A stretch of 64,000 nucleotides of DNA from Arthrobacter sp. FB24 (GCF_000196235.1 NC_008541.1:1860001-1924000); one strand, 5' to 3'. Shown: positions 47,605 through 57,450, counted from the first letter of the stretch. Made by a program: numbers and translations. The notes: generated by a model not told the origin, from the letters alone.

Positions 47605-48516
47605 ATGTCTGAAGATTTGGATATCCCCGTGGCCATCGCCCCGAAGCGCCGCCCCCGCAACAGGCCCACCAGCCCGGCAATGCGCGGTGAGCGGTCATTT
47701 CTAAGAAGTAGCGGCGTCGGCCTTCTTTGGATCATCGTCGCCGTGAGCATCCTCATGCTGGGCTGGATGGTAATGCAGGCGTTCAGAGACACCCGCTCGA
47801 TTCTGGGTGACCCGTGGGGTCTTCCTGAGACCCTCGACTTTGGCAACTTCGTCAGGGCCTGGACAGTGGGGGACTTTGCCCAGGCCACATGGAACAGCGC
47901 TGTGACTACAATCGTCTCATCCGTATTGACCGTCGCCATCGCAGCGCCGTGCGCCTACTATCTGGGGCGGGTGGAGAACCGTTTCACCCGGTCCATCAGC
48001 CTTTACTTCATCCTGGGACTGGGCATCCCTGCCCAGGTCATACTGATCCCGCTGTTCGTGATGCTGAACCAGGTGTACCTCACTGACAGCCTCCTTGGAC
48101 TGAACCTCGTCTACATCGGTGTATCCATGCCGTTCACCGTCTTCCTCCTGACCGCGTTCTTCCGATCGTTGCCGCTGGAGATGGAGGAGGCAGCCGCACT
48201 GGACGGCACCACTGCCGTCGGCACGTTCTTCCTGATCACCCTGCCGCTGGCAAAAGGTGGAATCCTCACCGCCTTCGTGCTTCAGGTGATCTCCCATTGG
48301 AACGAGACCCTGCTGTCGCTGACCCTGATGCAGTCCACAGAGAAATACACGCTGCCGGTAGCCCTGATCTCCTTCGTCCAACAGCAGACGTACTCAGGTG
48401 CCGACTGGGGCGGCCTGTTCGCCGGGCTCGTCATCGTCGTCATGCCCATGCTGGTCATCTACATCTGGCTCGGACGCAGACTGACGGAAGGCCTCACGTT
48501 GGGCATGGGCAAGTAA
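47605..48516 (+). CDS. ABC transporter permease, MalG-type
   Basis: A 303-residue permease with six hydrophobic segments and the EAA motif MEEAAALDGTTAVGTFFLITLPL. Together with the upstream MalF-type permease it forms the membrane channel of a CUT1 sugar importer. The ATG follows AAGAGGACTG. Its stop overlaps the start of sulfatase 3 (TAATG), so import and desulfation are encoded in one transcript. Confidence 0.93.
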   Translation: MSEDLDIPVAIAPKRRPRNRPTSPAMRGERSFLRSSGVGLLWIIVAVSILMLGWMVMQAFRDTRSILGDPWGLPETLDFGNFVRAWTVGDFAQATWNSAVTTIVSSVLTVAIAAPCAYYLGRVENRFTRSISLYFILGLGIPAQVILIPLFVMLNQVYLTDSLLGLNLVYIGVSMPFTVFLLTAFFRSLPLEMEEAAALDGTTAVGTFFLITLPLAKGGILTAFVLQVISHWNETLLSLTLMQSTEKYTLPVALISFVQQQTYSGADWGGLFAGLVIVVMPMLVIYIWLGRRLTEGLTLGMGK

Positions 48517-49865
48517 TGTCGCATCCCGCCCCGGCTCAGCCGAACATCCTGATCATCATGGCCGACCAGTGGGCGGCGCACGCCATGGGGTGCGCCGGAT
48601 CGACTGTGGTGAACACACCCAACCTGGACAATCTCGCCGCGGCCGGCACCCGCTTCGACCGCGCCTACACGACTTTCCCGCTGTGCGTACCTGCACGCAG
48701 TTCGCTGGTCTCCGGGCGCTATCCCCACGAACTAGGAATCGACGGTAATGCCGTACCAGCAGGCAGCGGGCCGGGGCGGACGCCGGGGAGTCTGGGTCAC
48801 TGGTTCAAGGCGGCCGGCTACGACTGCGCCTACGCCGGCAAATGGCACGCCCCGGAGGCAAGCGCCCAGCCCGAGGACGGCTTCGACGTCATCCATCCCT
48901 TCGGCGATGAGGGGCTAACGGCCTCGGCGATCGACTGGCTCGGCGCCCGCCATGACACCGGCACGCCTTTCCTGCTGTTGGTCTCCTTCGATAACCCCCA
49001 TACCATCTGCGAATATGCCCGAGGCCAGCATCTGCCGTACGGGGACGTCCAGCGGCCAGCAGACATCCGAGACGCGCCTCCGCTGCCCTCGAATTTCGCC
49101 ACAACGCCCTATAGTCCCCAGGCGTTGACTCACGAACGGGCCCAGGCCGAACAGGCTTACGGGACGGCGGACTTCAGCCACGATGACTGGCGGCTTTACA
49201 GGCACGCATACGCGCAGCTCATCGAAAGGACTGACGAACAGATCGGAGTCATCCTGGGTGAACTTGACCGTCAAGGCCTGAGGGAGACTACCGTAGTGCT
49301 CTTCACCAGCGATCATGGCGACGGAGACGCCGCCCATGGCTGGAACCAGAAGACCTCGTTACAGGAAGAAGCCATACGGGTTCCGCTGCTGATGAGGGGC
49401 CCCGGTGTCGGCTACAGCCAGGTAGGCAGCCAGTTAATCTCCCTCGGCCTGGACCTCATTCCGACGCTCTGCAGCCTGGCAGGCATTGATGCCCCTGCCA
49501 CCGCCACCGGGGTGGACTGGATCACCGAACCGCGCGCGCCCGGGGAAGGGATTACCGTCGAAACGGCTTTCAGCGCAGGACAGCGGGCCACCACTCTGGG
49601 GCGCGCCTTAATCACTGGACGGTACAAATACACCGTCTACAGCTGGGGTAAACACCGGGAACAGCTGGTGGACCTCACGGCCGATCCCGGCGAGCTCCGT
49701 AATCTCGCGGAAGAGTCCGCTTTCGATGAGGTCCTGGAGGAATTCCGGCGACGGCTTCTGGATTGGTGTTGGGAAACCGGCGATCAGGCGTTTCTGAAGA
49801 AACTCGTCCTGCCCCATTCCGGGAGCAGCCTGGCCCGCAAGGAAATCTACGCCGTGCCTTACTAG
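48516..49865 (+). CDS. Type I sulfatase 3 (CVPAR, formylglycine-dependent)
   Basis: A 449-residue family S1 sulfatase with PNILIIMADQ at the start and C57-V-P-A-R-S-S-L-V-S-G, the formylglycine motif; Val in place of Ser after the Cys is allowed in the family. GKWHAPE and TSDHGDGDAAHGW give metal-ligand residues. No signal peptide, so it acts in the cytoplasm. The ATG at 48516 overlaps the permease stop, which argues that its substrate is the imported sugar. It is 92 bases before the AgaS-like gene. Confidence 0.9.
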   Translation: MSHPAPAQPNILIIMADQWAAHAMGCAGSTVVNTPNLDNLAAAGTRFDRAYTTFPLCVPARSSLVSGRYPHELGIDGNAVPAGSGPGRTPGSLGHWFKAAGYDCAYAGKWHAPEASAQPEDGFDVIHPFGDEGLTASAIDWLGARHDTGTPFLLLVSFDNPHTICEYARGQHLPYGDVQRPADIRDAPPLPSNFATTPYSPQALTHERAQAEQAYGTADFSHDDWRLYRHAYAQLIERTDEQIGVILGELDRQGLRETTVVLFTSDHGDGDAAHGWNQKTSLQEEAIRVPLLMRGPGVGYSQVGSQLISLGLDLIPTLCSLAGIDAPATATGVDWITEPRAPGEGITVETAFSAGQRATTLGRALITGRYKYTVYSWGKHREQLVDLTADPGELRNLAEESAFDEVLEEFRRRLLDWCWETGDQAFLKKLVLPHSGSSLARKEIYAVPY

Positions 49866-49957
49866 GCACCCAGCGCCCGCAATTTATTGTCACCCCACGG
49901 GACGGCCCGGACAGCGGCCGTCCCCCTCCTCCATCCTTCACTAGGAGACGAAATATC

Positions 49958-50875
49958 ATGAGCAATGCCCTGACTGCTGCCCGGGACCTGGGTGCGCACA
50001 TGCAACGCGAACTCGATTCACAGCCCCAGGTATGGGCCACAGCCGCTGACCAGGCACGCCGCGAAGCGGCGATGCTGTTGCCTGACAAAGGCAAGAAGAT
50101 CGCCGTCGTAGGTTGCGGCACATCCTGGTTCATGGCCCAGGCCTACGCCACGCTCCGGGAGACCGCCGGGCTGGGCGTCACGGACGCCTACGCCGCCTCG
50201 GAATCGGCCTTGAACAGAGACTATGACGCGATTATCGCGATCACCAGGTCAGGGACAACCACCGAAGTGCTCGAAATCCTCGACCATGTTCGAGGCACCG
50301 TTCCCACCGTCGTCATCGTCGGCGATACCGGCTCGCCGGCTGTCACGACGGCCGACAACGTCATCGCGCTGCCGTTCGCCGATGAGAAATCCGTAGTACA
50401 GACCCGCTTCGCCACCACTGCGCTTGCCTACCTCCGGACCTCACTGGGGCACAATCTGGACACGGCCATCCACGACGCACAGAAGGCCATCGCCGAGACG
50501 GTCGAGGCGGAACTCCTGGAGGCGGAGCAATTCACCTTCCTCGGCCGCGGGTGGACGGTAGGACTCGCCCACGAAGCCGCCCTGAAAATGCGTGAGGCCT
50601 CCCAGTCCTGGACGGAGTCATATCCCGCGATGGAATACCGCCACGGTCCGATCTCCATTGCCGCAGCAGGTCGCGTGACCTGGCTTTTCGGTAACGAACC
50701 GCAGGGTCTCCGCACCGACGTTGAACGTACCGGCGGACACTTCCTCGCCAACGGACGGGACGCCATGCCAGAACTGGTCCGGGCCCAAAAGGTATCTCTG
50801 GAACGGGCCCGGCTGAGGGGACTTAACCCGGATCTGCCGCGCAACCTGACCCGGTCAGTCATCCTCGAAGGCTGA
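49958..50875 (+). CDS. SIS-domain sugar isomerase/deaminase (AgaS-like)
   Basis: A 305-residue protein with tandem SIS (sugar isomerase) domains: IAVVGCGTSWFMAQAY and IAITRSGTTTEVLEIL (first), FLGRGWTVGLAHEAALKMREAS and EYRHGP (second), as in GlmS-like and AgaS proteins. In the aga pathway AgaS converts galactosamine-6-phosphate to tagatose-6-phosphate. The flanking kinase, aldolase and deacetylase genes support this role. The ATG follows TAGGAGACG. Confidence 0.8.
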   Translation: MSNALTAARDLGAHMQRELDSQPQVWATAADQARREAAMLLPDKGKKIAVVGCGTSWFMAQAYATLRETAGLGVTDAYAASESALNRDYDAIIAITRSGTTTEVLEILDHVRGTVPTVVIVGDTGSPAVTTADNVIALPFADEKSVVQTRFATTALAYLRTSLGHNLDTAIHDAQKAIAETVEAELLEAEQFTFLGRGWTVGLAHEAALKMREASQSWTESYPAMEYRHGPISIAAAGRVTWLFGNEPQGLRTDVERTGGHFLANGRDAMPELVRAQKVSLERARLRGLNPDLPRNLTRSVILEG

Positions 50876-50877
50876 TA

Positions 50878-51840
50878 GTGCACACGACAGGGGGGCCGGC
50901 GCCAAACGCGGAACGAGCGCCGGTCCTCGCCTTCGACGTGGGCGGAACCGACCTTAAATCAGGAATTGTCCGCCCCGACGGACAAATAATCGGCCTACGC
51001 CGGACCAGGACGCCGCTGTCTGCCTCCGCCCCGGGCGACGCCATAGTGGAAGTCATCGGATCCTTGACCCGCTCCTATCGGCACGCCTACCCTTCCCTGG
51101 CCATCACCGCCATAGGCCTCTCCGTGCCGGGAATCGTCGACGAACGGACCGGGACAGGGGTCATCTCCTCCAACCTCGGCTGGCGCGACTACCCTTTCGT
51201 CCAGAGGACTGAAACCGCACTCGGAATACCAGTGGCTTTCGGCCATGACGTCGGGGCCGCCGGGGACGCAGAATTCCGGCTGGGGCGGGCCAGGGACTCA
51301 ACCAACGGGATGTTCCTGGCCATAGGCACCGGTATCGCCGGAGTCATCTATGCCGACGGAATGCGCATCCACGGAGAAGGAGTGGCGGGGGAAGTGGGCC
51401 AAGTCCCCGTGCCCGACCCTGACCACCCACGGGGCACGACAATTCTGGAAAACGTGGCTTCAGCCGGGGCGATTGTCAAGCGCTACAACGCCGCCACACA
51501 CCGGCAGGTTGCAGGCGCCAAGGACGTCCTGAACGCGGCCGCCGCCGGTGACCCGGCAGCTCAGAACGTCTGGAGCCAGGCCGTGGAGTCGCTGGCATTC
51601 AGTCTTGCGCATTGCGTGGCACTTCTCGGGTCCAGGACAGTCATCATCGGCGGCGGCCTGTCACAAGCCGGAGACGCCCTGTTCGACCCTCTGGCCAGAG
51701 AGATAACGAAACACCTCACCGTCCACACAGCACCGGCAATCGTGCCCGCCAGCCTGGGCGAAAACGCCGGCCTGATCGGCTCCGCACTCAACACATTCGA
51801 CCTTCTCGACGCAAAGGAGGCCGCCCGCCATGACCTCTGA
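50878..51840 (+). CDS. ROK family sugar kinase (putative N-acetylhexosamine kinase)
   Basis: A 320-residue kinase with the ATP-binding AFDVGGTDLKSGIV, the family loop IGLSVPGIVDE, FGHDVGAAGDAEFRLG and AIGTGIAGVIYADG. The GTG start is two bases after the previous stop. In this locus a kinase is needed because the importer is an ABC system and does not phosphorylate; it could act on GalNAc, producing GalNAc-6-phosphate for the deacetylase. Substrate is inferred. It overlaps the PfkB gene by 11 bases. Confidence 0.8.
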   Translation: MHTTGGPAPNAERAPVLAFDVGGTDLKSGIVRPDGQIIGLRRTRTPLSASAPGDAIVEVIGSLTRSYRHAYPSLAITAIGLSVPGIVDERTGTGVISSNLGWRDYPFVQRTETALGIPVAFGHDVGAAGDAEFRLGRARDSTNGMFLAIGTGIAGVIYADGMRIHGEGVAGEVGQVPVPDPDHPRGTTILENVASAGAIVKRYNAATHRQVAGAKDVLNAAAAGDPAAQNVWSQAVESLAFSLAHCVALLGSRTVIIGGGLSQAGDALFDPLAREITKHLTVHTAPAIVPASLGENAGLIGSALNTFDLLDAKEAARHDL

Positions 51841-52810
51841 TAGCGGCAAACACGTACTCGCCATCACCGCCAACCCGGCGATTGACGTGACCTATTGCGT
51901 GAACGACCTCAGGCCAGGGGAAACCAACCGGATCCCCGCCCCGCACCGCCGAGCCGGAGGTAAGGGCATCAACGTCGCCCGGGTCGCGCACTCCCAAGGA
52001 CACCCGGCGTTCGTCATCACCACCGCGGGCGGACATGACGGCACGAGCCTCCGCCACGACCTTGAGCTCAGCGGCATTCCGCACCGCATCGTGCCGGTGG
52101 CCGCCGAAACCCGGCGAAGCATCGCCTTCGTCGACAGGACCACCAAATTGACGACCATCTTCAATGAGACCGGAACCGCACTGGGGCACGATGAATGGCA
52201 GGAACTCCGGGACACCGCCAACCGGTGTCTGACCGGAGCATCGGGATTCCCCAGTATCGGTGTCCTGGTCGGTTCAGGCAGCCTCCCGCCGAACGCCCCA
52301 CCGGGCTTTTACGGCGATCTGGTCCGCTCCGCACATTCCAACGGAGTCCCCGCGATCATCGACACCACAGGGCACGAGCTGATAGCAGCCGCCCGGTCGG
52401 GAGCAGACCTCCTCAAACCAAACCACCACGAGCTGACGTCCACCATGAACGACCCCGATCTGCAATCAGCGGCCAGAAAACTCATCCAGGCAGGCGCGAA
52501 AACAGTACTGGTCAGCGCCGGGGCGGAGGGAATGCACGCCTTCACAGCGGATGAACCCCACCGCCACTGGACGGCACGACTGCCGCAGGCCCTGGACGGC
52601 AACCCCACCGGAGCCGGAGATGCGTCCGTAGCCGCGGCGGCCGTTGCGTTCTGTGCCGGGACCAGCGACCCCCGCACGATACTCCGGGCGGCCGCGGCAT
52701 GGGGATCCGCAGCAGTTTTGATGCCGCTAGCCGGCGAAATCTCACCACGCCATCAGGCGATCGCCAACCAACTTCACATCACGTTAAAGGACGACCTCCC
52801 ATGCCCCTGA
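51830..52810 (+). CDS. PfkB family hexose-phosphate kinase (tagatose-6-P/1-phosphofructokinase type)
   Basis: A 326-residue ribokinase-fold kinase with AITANPAIDVTYCV at the start, RAGGKGINVARVA, LKPNHHELTSTM and the anion-hole/catalytic NPTGAGDASVAAA. These are the marks of the 1-PfkB/LacC subfamily. In context it would phosphorylate tagatose-6-phosphate to tagatose-1,6-bisphosphate. The ATG follows AAAGGAGGCC. It overlaps the preceding kinase and the following aldolase gene. Confidence 0.82.
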   Translation: MTSDSGKHVLAITANPAIDVTYCVNDLRPGETNRIPAPHRRAGGKGINVARVAHSQGHPAFVITTAGGHDGTSLRHDLELSGIPHRIVPVAAETRRSIAFVDRTTKLTTIFNETGTALGHDEWQELRDTANRCLTGASGFPSIGVLVGSGSLPPNAPPGFYGDLVRSAHSNGVPAIIDTTGHELIAAARSGADLLKPNHHELTSTMNDPDLQSAARKLIQAGAKTVLVSAGAEGMHAFTADEPHRHWTARLPQALDGNPTGAGDASVAAAAVAFCAGTSDPRTILRAAAAWGSAAVLMPLAGEISPRHQAIANQLHITLKDDLPCP

Positions 52811-53640
52811 GCCCCACCTCGGACCTGATGGCCGACGCAGCACGCCGAGAAGGCGGAGTTGCGGCATTCAACATCATCCACCTCGAAACAGCCGAAGCCC
52901 TGATTTCCGGCGCCGAAAAGGCCGGGCTGCCGCTCATCCTCCAAATCTCAGAGAACTGTGCCAAATACCACGGCGGACTGGTGCCGCTGACCCTGGCGAC
53001 CAAAGCCCTTGCCGCCTGTGCAACCGTGCCCATTGCGCTCCACCTGGACCATGCCGAAGACGAAAACCTTGCCATGGAAGCAGTGGATCTGGGCTACGGT
53101 TCGGTGATGTACGACGGATCCCATCTTGCCTACGAGGACAACGTCAAGGCGACCGCGCGAATTGCCCGCTACGCTCACGCCAGAGGCGTGTACGTCGAAG
53201 CCGAATTAGGCAAAGTAGGCGGAAAGGACGGCGCGCACGCACCCGGCGTCCGAACCGACCCCCAGGAAGCCGCCGCTTTCGTGGCCGCCACCAACGTCGA
53301 TGCACTGGCCGTCGCCGTGGGCTCATCCCACGCCATGACGACCAGAACATCGACCGTGGACATTAGCCTTATCGCCGCCCTACGCCAGGAACTCGATGTG
53401 CCGCTGGTTCTGCACGGGTCCTCCGGAGTCCCGGAAGAGGACCTCGTATCCGCGGTTAGATCCGGGATGACCAAAATCAACGTCTCCACCCATCTGAACA
53501 GCGTTTTCACAGGCGCCGTTCGCGCGTATCTTGATGCCAACCGGGCCGCGGTGGACTCCCGTAAATACTTCGGCGCCGGCCGAGAAGCTTTGGTCCCGGA
53601 AGTCGCACGCCTGATCTCACTCATCAATGGCAAGCGCTAG
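52801..53640 (+). CDS. Class II fructose/tagatose-bisphosphate aldolase
   Basis: A 279-residue zinc aldolase of the GatY/KbaY/FbaA family: AAFNIIHLETAEALI, HLDHAED (zinc ligand His and catalytic Asp), VEAELGKVGGKDG and VLHGSSGVPEEDL (zinc His and phosphate loop) are present. It would split tagatose-1,6-bisphosphate to dihydroxyacetone phosphate and glyceraldehyde-3-phosphate; a fructose-bisphosphate substrate cannot be excluded. The ATG at 52801 lies inside the last codons of the PfkB gene, preceded by AAAGGACG. It overlaps the deacetylase gene by 14 bases. Confidence 0.85.
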   Translation: MPLSPTSDLMADAARREGGVAAFNIIHLETAEALISGAEKAGLPLILQISENCAKYHGGLVPLTLATKALAACATVPIALHLDHAEDENLAMEAVDLGYGSVMYDGSHLAYEDNVKATARIARYAHARGVYVEAELGKVGGKDGAHAPGVRTDPQEAAAFVAATNVDALAVAVGSSHAMTTRTSTVDISLIAALRQELDVPLVLHGSSGVPEEDLVSAVRSGMTKINVSTHLNSVFTGAVRAYLDANRAAVDSRKYFGAGREALVPEVARLISLINGKR

Positions 53641-54883
53641 GCCCTCAGCGGCGCCCATGTCCTACGGCTGCCCGGGATACGTGCTGCGGGGCACCGTGAT
53701 TACCGACGGATCAGTAAGAACAGACAATGTCGTGGCGGTGCGGGGAGACCGGATCGTCTACGCCGGTCCTTCGAACAGCTATGATGCCGGCCAGTTCAAG
53801 GATGCCAGCGAGTTCACGGTCCCCGACGGCGGAGCAATCCTCCCGGGCCTCGTCGACGTACACTGCCACGGTGCGGCGGGCGCCGAATTCCCCACAGGGA
53901 ATACGGACACCTCCCGGACCGCCGTCGATTTCCTTCATGACAGCGGGACAACCACCCTGCTCGCGAGCCTGGTGACCGCGTCAGAAAGTGACCTCATCCG
54001 GGCGATTCAGGCGCTGAAACCGCTGGTCGCTGAAGGCCTTGTCGCGGGTCTTCACCTGGAAGGTCCGTTCCTTTCCCGAACCCGCTGTGGGGCCCAGAAT
54101 CCGATTTGGCTGAAGGACCCGGATCTTGAGATGCTCAACGCGCTGCTCCAATCCGCGGAAGGCACCGTGAAAACCATGACCTACGCCCCGGAACTTTCCG
54201 GCGTTGACGAGCTGCTCGAGATACTCATCGACCACGGAGTCACCCCCTCGTTAGGTCACACGGATTGCTCCGCCGAAGTGGCCGCCCGATCCCTTCTGAC
54301 GGCGGAAACTGCCATGAAGCGCGCCCGGCCGACAGGACTTGCGCGGCCCACAGTCACGCACCTCTTCAACGGAATGGCGCCCATGCACCACCGTCTGCTG
54401 GGCCCGGCGGGCGCGTGCCTTCGGGTTGCCAACGAAGGCCGGGCCGCCGTGGAGCTGATCGCCGACGGCGTCCACCTGGACGCCCAAACCGTTTTGATGA
54501 CTTTCGGGCTGGTCGGTGCGGAGAATATCCTGCTGGTCACGGATTCCATGGCAGCGACAGGGCTCGCCGACGGCAACTATGACCTGGGCCCGTCGCAGGT
54601 CTCGGTACGCCAAGGCATCGCCCGGCTCAGGGACGGCGGTTCACTCGCCGGTGGTACCGCAACGCTCCTGGACGTCGTACGACAAACCATTGCTGCGGGC
54701 GTGGCCCCTGGCGACGCCGTACTCGCCGCGACAGCAGTACCTGCCCGCGTGTTGGGCGCCAGCGCGCACATCGGAAGTGTCCAACGCGGGATGAAGGCGG
54801 ACCTGGTAGTCGTGGACGCCGACTTCCGGCCGCACGCTGTCATGAGATCCGGCCTCTTCCGACCGGGGCTGCCGGCTTCCTGA
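53627..54883 (+). CDS. N-acetylglucosamine/galactosamine-6-phosphate deacetylase (NagA/AgaA type)
   Basis: A 418-residue amidohydrolase-fold enzyme removing acetate from N-acetylhexosamine-6-phosphates. The signatures ILPGLVDVHCHGAAGAEF, GLHLEGPFLSRTRCGAQNP (metal Glu), SLGHTDCS, VTHLFNGMAPMHHR (His ligands) and LVTDSMAATGL (catalytic Asp) are intact. In this cluster the natural substrate is probably GalNAc-6-phosphate. It ends the operon that begins at the solute-binding protein and is convergent with the FGE gene. Confidence 0.88.
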   Translation: MASARPSAAPMSYGCPGYVLRGTVITDGSVRTDNVVAVRGDRIVYAGPSNSYDAGQFKDASEFTVPDGGAILPGLVDVHCHGAAGAEFPTGNTDTSRTAVDFLHDSGTTTLLASLVTASESDLIRAIQALKPLVAEGLVAGLHLEGPFLSRTRCGAQNPIWLKDPDLEMLNALLQSAEGTVKTMTYAPELSGVDELLEILIDHGVTPSLGHTDCSAEVAARSLLTAETAMKRARPTGLARPTVTHLFNGMAPMHHRLLGPAGACLRVANEGRAAVELIADGVHLDAQTVLMTFGLVGAENILLVTDSMAATGLADGNYDLGPSQVSVRQGIARLRDGGSLAGGTATLLDVVRQTIAAGVAPGDAVLAATAVPARVLGASAHIGSVQRGMKADLVVVDADFRPHAVMRSGLFRPGLPAS

Positions 54884-54903
54884 CGAATCGCCGGCCGCCT
54901 CAA

Positions 54904-55884
54904 CTAGGGGGTACCGACTGCCACCGTCCGAAATCCACAGTTTCCGCTTGAAGACTCAGGGGTGTTGGAACTGCGCGCCGCCACCCGGTACCTGCTGCAG
55001 TAGGAACTGTGACACAGATAAGAACCACCACGCATGACCCGGGATGCGCCCTTCTCCGGCCCTGAAGGGTTCGCTTCGGGGGAGTCGGCATAATAGGCCG
55101 GGTCAAACCAGTCGCTGCACCATTCCCAGACATTCCCGGAGACCTCGTACAGACCAAACCCGTTCGGTGGAAAACTACGGACCGGAGCGGTGCCCAAATA
55201 GCCGTCCTCGGAAGTGTTGGAGACAGGAAACTGACCCTGCCAGATGTTACATAGATGCTGACCGGCAGAACCCAGCAGTTCATTTCCCCACACGTACCGT
55301 CGTCCGCCCAGACCCCCGCGGGCCGCGTACTCCCACTCAGCCTCGGTTGGCAGCCGCCTGCCGGCCCAACGGCAGTACGCCAGAGCGTCGTTGTGCGAAA
55401 CATGGACGACCGGGTGGCCCCGCAGGGACTCCCAGTTCGTGTTTCTGCCGCCCGGATGCGCCCAATCGGCGCCGCGCACATTAACCCACCAAGGAGCGCC
55501 TGCTGCCAAGCCGAGGACGTCCTCCTTCGGTGCGTCAAGCAGCAAATGAAAAACTGCTGACGAGCCGTACAATTCCGCCTCAGTGCGATAACCGGAAGCG
55601 GCAATGAAAGCCGCGAACATCTCATTCGTCACAGCCGTGGCGTCAATATGAAACGAATCCAGCCTCACCCGGTGCACCGGGACTTCCCCGTCGGCCGGGT
55701 AACCTTCCCCATACGCGTCACCCATGGAAAACGCGCCAGCCGGAATGGGAACGTCCGGGTGTGTTACCGAGGCCGCGGACACGCTATGGGGCGGACTCCA
55801 TGAGTCCATCGGACGCACCGAACCGGCGCGCTCTCCAGCCGGGCCGCAGCAAGGGCTCCCACCGGTGATGCCCTCATCAGCCAC
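54904..55884 (-). CDS. Aerobic formylglycine-generating enzyme (sulfatase activator)
   Basis: A 326-residue FGE-sulfatase-domain protein. It shows VPIPAGAFSMGDAYGEGYPADGE near the start, GAPWWVNVRGADWAHPGG, RLPTEAEWEYAARGGLGGRRYVWG, GNVWEWCSDWF and the copper-binding active-site cysteine pair in YLCHSSYCSRYR. It oxidises the cysteine of CxPxR in sulfatases to formylglycine using O2 and copper, and the sulfatases in this window have such motifs. No signal peptide; the GTG at 55884 is chosen because AGGAG lies nine bases upstream, over a TTG start further up. It lies downstream of the ROK repressor gene on the same strand. Confidence 0.95.
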   Translation of the reverse strand: MADEGITGGSPCCGPAGERAGSVRPMDSWSPPHSVSAASVTHPDVPIPAGAFSMGDAYGEGYPADGEVPVHRVRLDSFHIDATAVTNEMFAAFIAASGYRTEAELYGSSAVFHLLLDAPKEDVLGLAAGAPWWVNVRGADWAHPGGRNTNWESLRGHPVVHVSHNDALAYCRWAGRRLPTEAEWEYAARGGLGGRRYVWGNELLGSAGQHLCNIWQGQFPVSNTSEDGYLGTAPVRSFPPNGFGLYEVSGNVWEWCSDWFDPAYYADSPEANPSGPEKGASRVMRGGSYLCHSSYCSRYRVAARSSNTPESSSGNCGFRTVAVGTP

Positions 55885-56036
55885 AGAGCCCAACTCCTGC
55901 CAACCGACCGGCCAAAACCGCTAACTGGATCGGCATTCCGAGCAGTCTCTTCAAAACTATTCTCCTCATCAGGGTGCGGCGGGAACCCGCTCCCCGGGGC
56001 CAAGAGCCGGGGAACCGTGAACCACTCAAAACTTAT

Positions 56037-56051
56037 GTAAACGTACTTTAC
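56037..56051 (-). promoter_or_regulatory. Candidate ROK operator upstream of the FGE gene
   Basis: GTAAA-CGTAC-TTTAC (56037-56051) is a near-palindrome in the gap between the ROK regulator and FGE genes. A related GTAAA-containing palindrome precedes sulfatase 4 and the ROK gene (57436-57450). Repression by the adjacent ROK protein is inferred. Confidence 0.4.
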
Positions 56052-56056
56052 CTATT

Positions 56057-57244
56057 TTAGCCCGTCGTGGCTATCCCATTTTGCGTCAGCATTCCCATGA
56101 AACCGGGGCCCCACCGCCTAAGCGCCGTCAGCGCGGCACCGTGGCTGGAGTCGAAAGGCGACCCGATCTCGGCCACGACGTCGGGTACCCCTAAAGTGAC
56201 CGCCATTCGCCGGATCCGTAGTTCCTCCGTGGCCGCCGAGACCAGCGCCGGACCCAGGCTAAGGAGAGGACCCGTGAGAATGATGCGGCGAGGGTCGACC
56301 AACATCGCAGCATTGTTAAGACCGATGCCAAGCATCCGACCAACTAGCCCGATCACGGCCAGCGCATCGGCATCACCTGACTGGACAACGGCGGCCAGTT
56401 CCTCGAGGTCTGCGACAGTGGCACCCTTGCCCCGGGCCGACCGGAGGACGGCCTCCACGCCCACGTAGGCCTCGAGACACCCCCTTGAACCGCACCCGCA
56501 TACGGGGCCTTCGGGGTCGAGGCAGACATGCCCCAGCTCACCGGCGGCGCCTCGGCCTCGAAGGACCTCCCCGCCGTCCACAATGCCCGCGCTGACCCCA
56601 GCGGAAAGGACAACATAGAGAACGGCACCGGGGGAGTCGAGCCCGGAACCGCCAAGGTGGCGAAAGGTGGCCATCCGGGTGTTGTTGTCCCAGACGACCG
56701 GGGCGGCAAGGAGTGTTCTCAGCTTGTCAAGCTTCGCGCCGGGCGGATCAACGAGAGCGGAGCCACCGGCCGGCCGGGCATCGGGATGAAGGCCGGATAC
56801 CCCCACGCCCACACCCAGAACAGACTCGGGGTTGAGAATATTGGAGCTGATGAAAGTGCCGACGGAGCCCAGCGCGATATTGAGCCGTCGCTGCAGCGTC
56901 GTCCCCGGTGACGTCGAGGTGACCTTTTGGGCGTGAACCGTCCCGTCGATCGCGAGGATAGTGACCGCAACCTGAGCTTTGCCCAGTTCGATACCTACCG
57001 CCGCTCCCATAGCCCTGTTCGGCGCGAGCAATGCTTGGGGGCGGCCGTTTCTTCCGGCACCGTATGCTGCCGTTCCCTGTTCCTGGAGAAGTCCCAGGCT
57101 CAACAGTTTGTTCACAGCAGACGAAAGGGTCGGGCGCGAAACCCCCAGCTTGGCTTGAAGTTCCAGGCGGGTGGACGGACCTTCGGCCAGCAGGAGCTCG
57201 ACAAGCGATCGTTCCGTGGTTCCTGGTTCGGTGGCGTCGGGCAT
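56057..57244 (-). CDS. ROK family transcriptional repressor (NagC-like)
   Basis: A 395-residue regulator: an N-terminal winged helix (SLVELLLAEGPSTRLELQAKL, then SRPTLSSAVNKLLSLGLL) followed by a ROK sugar-binding domain with the zinc-binding cluster CGCGSRGCLEAYVG. Such proteins release DNA when bound to an amino sugar or its phosphate. The ATG at 57244 is preferred; an ATG eleven codons upstream is possible. It is divergent from sulfatase 4 and upstream of FGE, so it probably controls sulfatase 4 and FGE expression. Confidence 0.85.
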   Translation of the reverse strand: MPDATEPGTTERSLVELLLAEGPSTRLELQAKLGVSRPTLSSAVNKLLSLGLLQEQGTAAYGAGRNGRPQALLAPNRAMGAAVGIELGKAQVAVTILAIDGTVHAQKVTSTSPGTTLQRRLNIALGSVGTFISSNILNPESVLGVGVGVSGLHPDARPAGGSALVDPPGAKLDKLRTLLAAPVVWDNNTRMATFRHLGGSGLDSPGAVLYVVLSAGVSAGIVDGGEVLRGRGAAGELGHVCLDPEGPVCGCGSRGCLEAYVGVEAVLRSARGKGATVADLEELAAVVQSGDADALAVIGLVGRMLGIGLNNAAMLVDPRRIILTGPLLSLGPALVSAATEELRIRRMAVTLGVPDVVAEIGSPFDSSHGAALTALRRWGPGFMGMLTQNGIATTG

Positions 57245-57420
57245 CTCTGAATCATAGTCCGTCACCGACAGGCCCATGAGGGTGAGTGCCTGACCGACTC
57301 GCGAGCCGGGCAACAGAAACCATAAGGACGGCATCACCCTTTGACGTTCTCATCAACTGCGGTCGGGAATGGGCGTGCGTCGGAAAGGCCGAGGCACAGG
57401 AAAATCCTCTCAAGATCTCC

Positions 57421-57450
57421 CGTTATGCTATTAACGTAAATACATTTATC
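57421..57450. promoter_or_regulatory. AT-rich operator-like element in the ROK/sulfatase 4 intergenic region
   Basis: The divergent 305-base gap between the ROK regulator and sulfatase 4 contains the AT-rich TTATGCTATTAACGTAAATA-type stretch, including GTAAATACATTTATC (57436-57450), which is close in form to the element at 56037. A shared promoter/operator for both genes is likely; exact -35/-10 boxes are not clear. Confidence 0.4.
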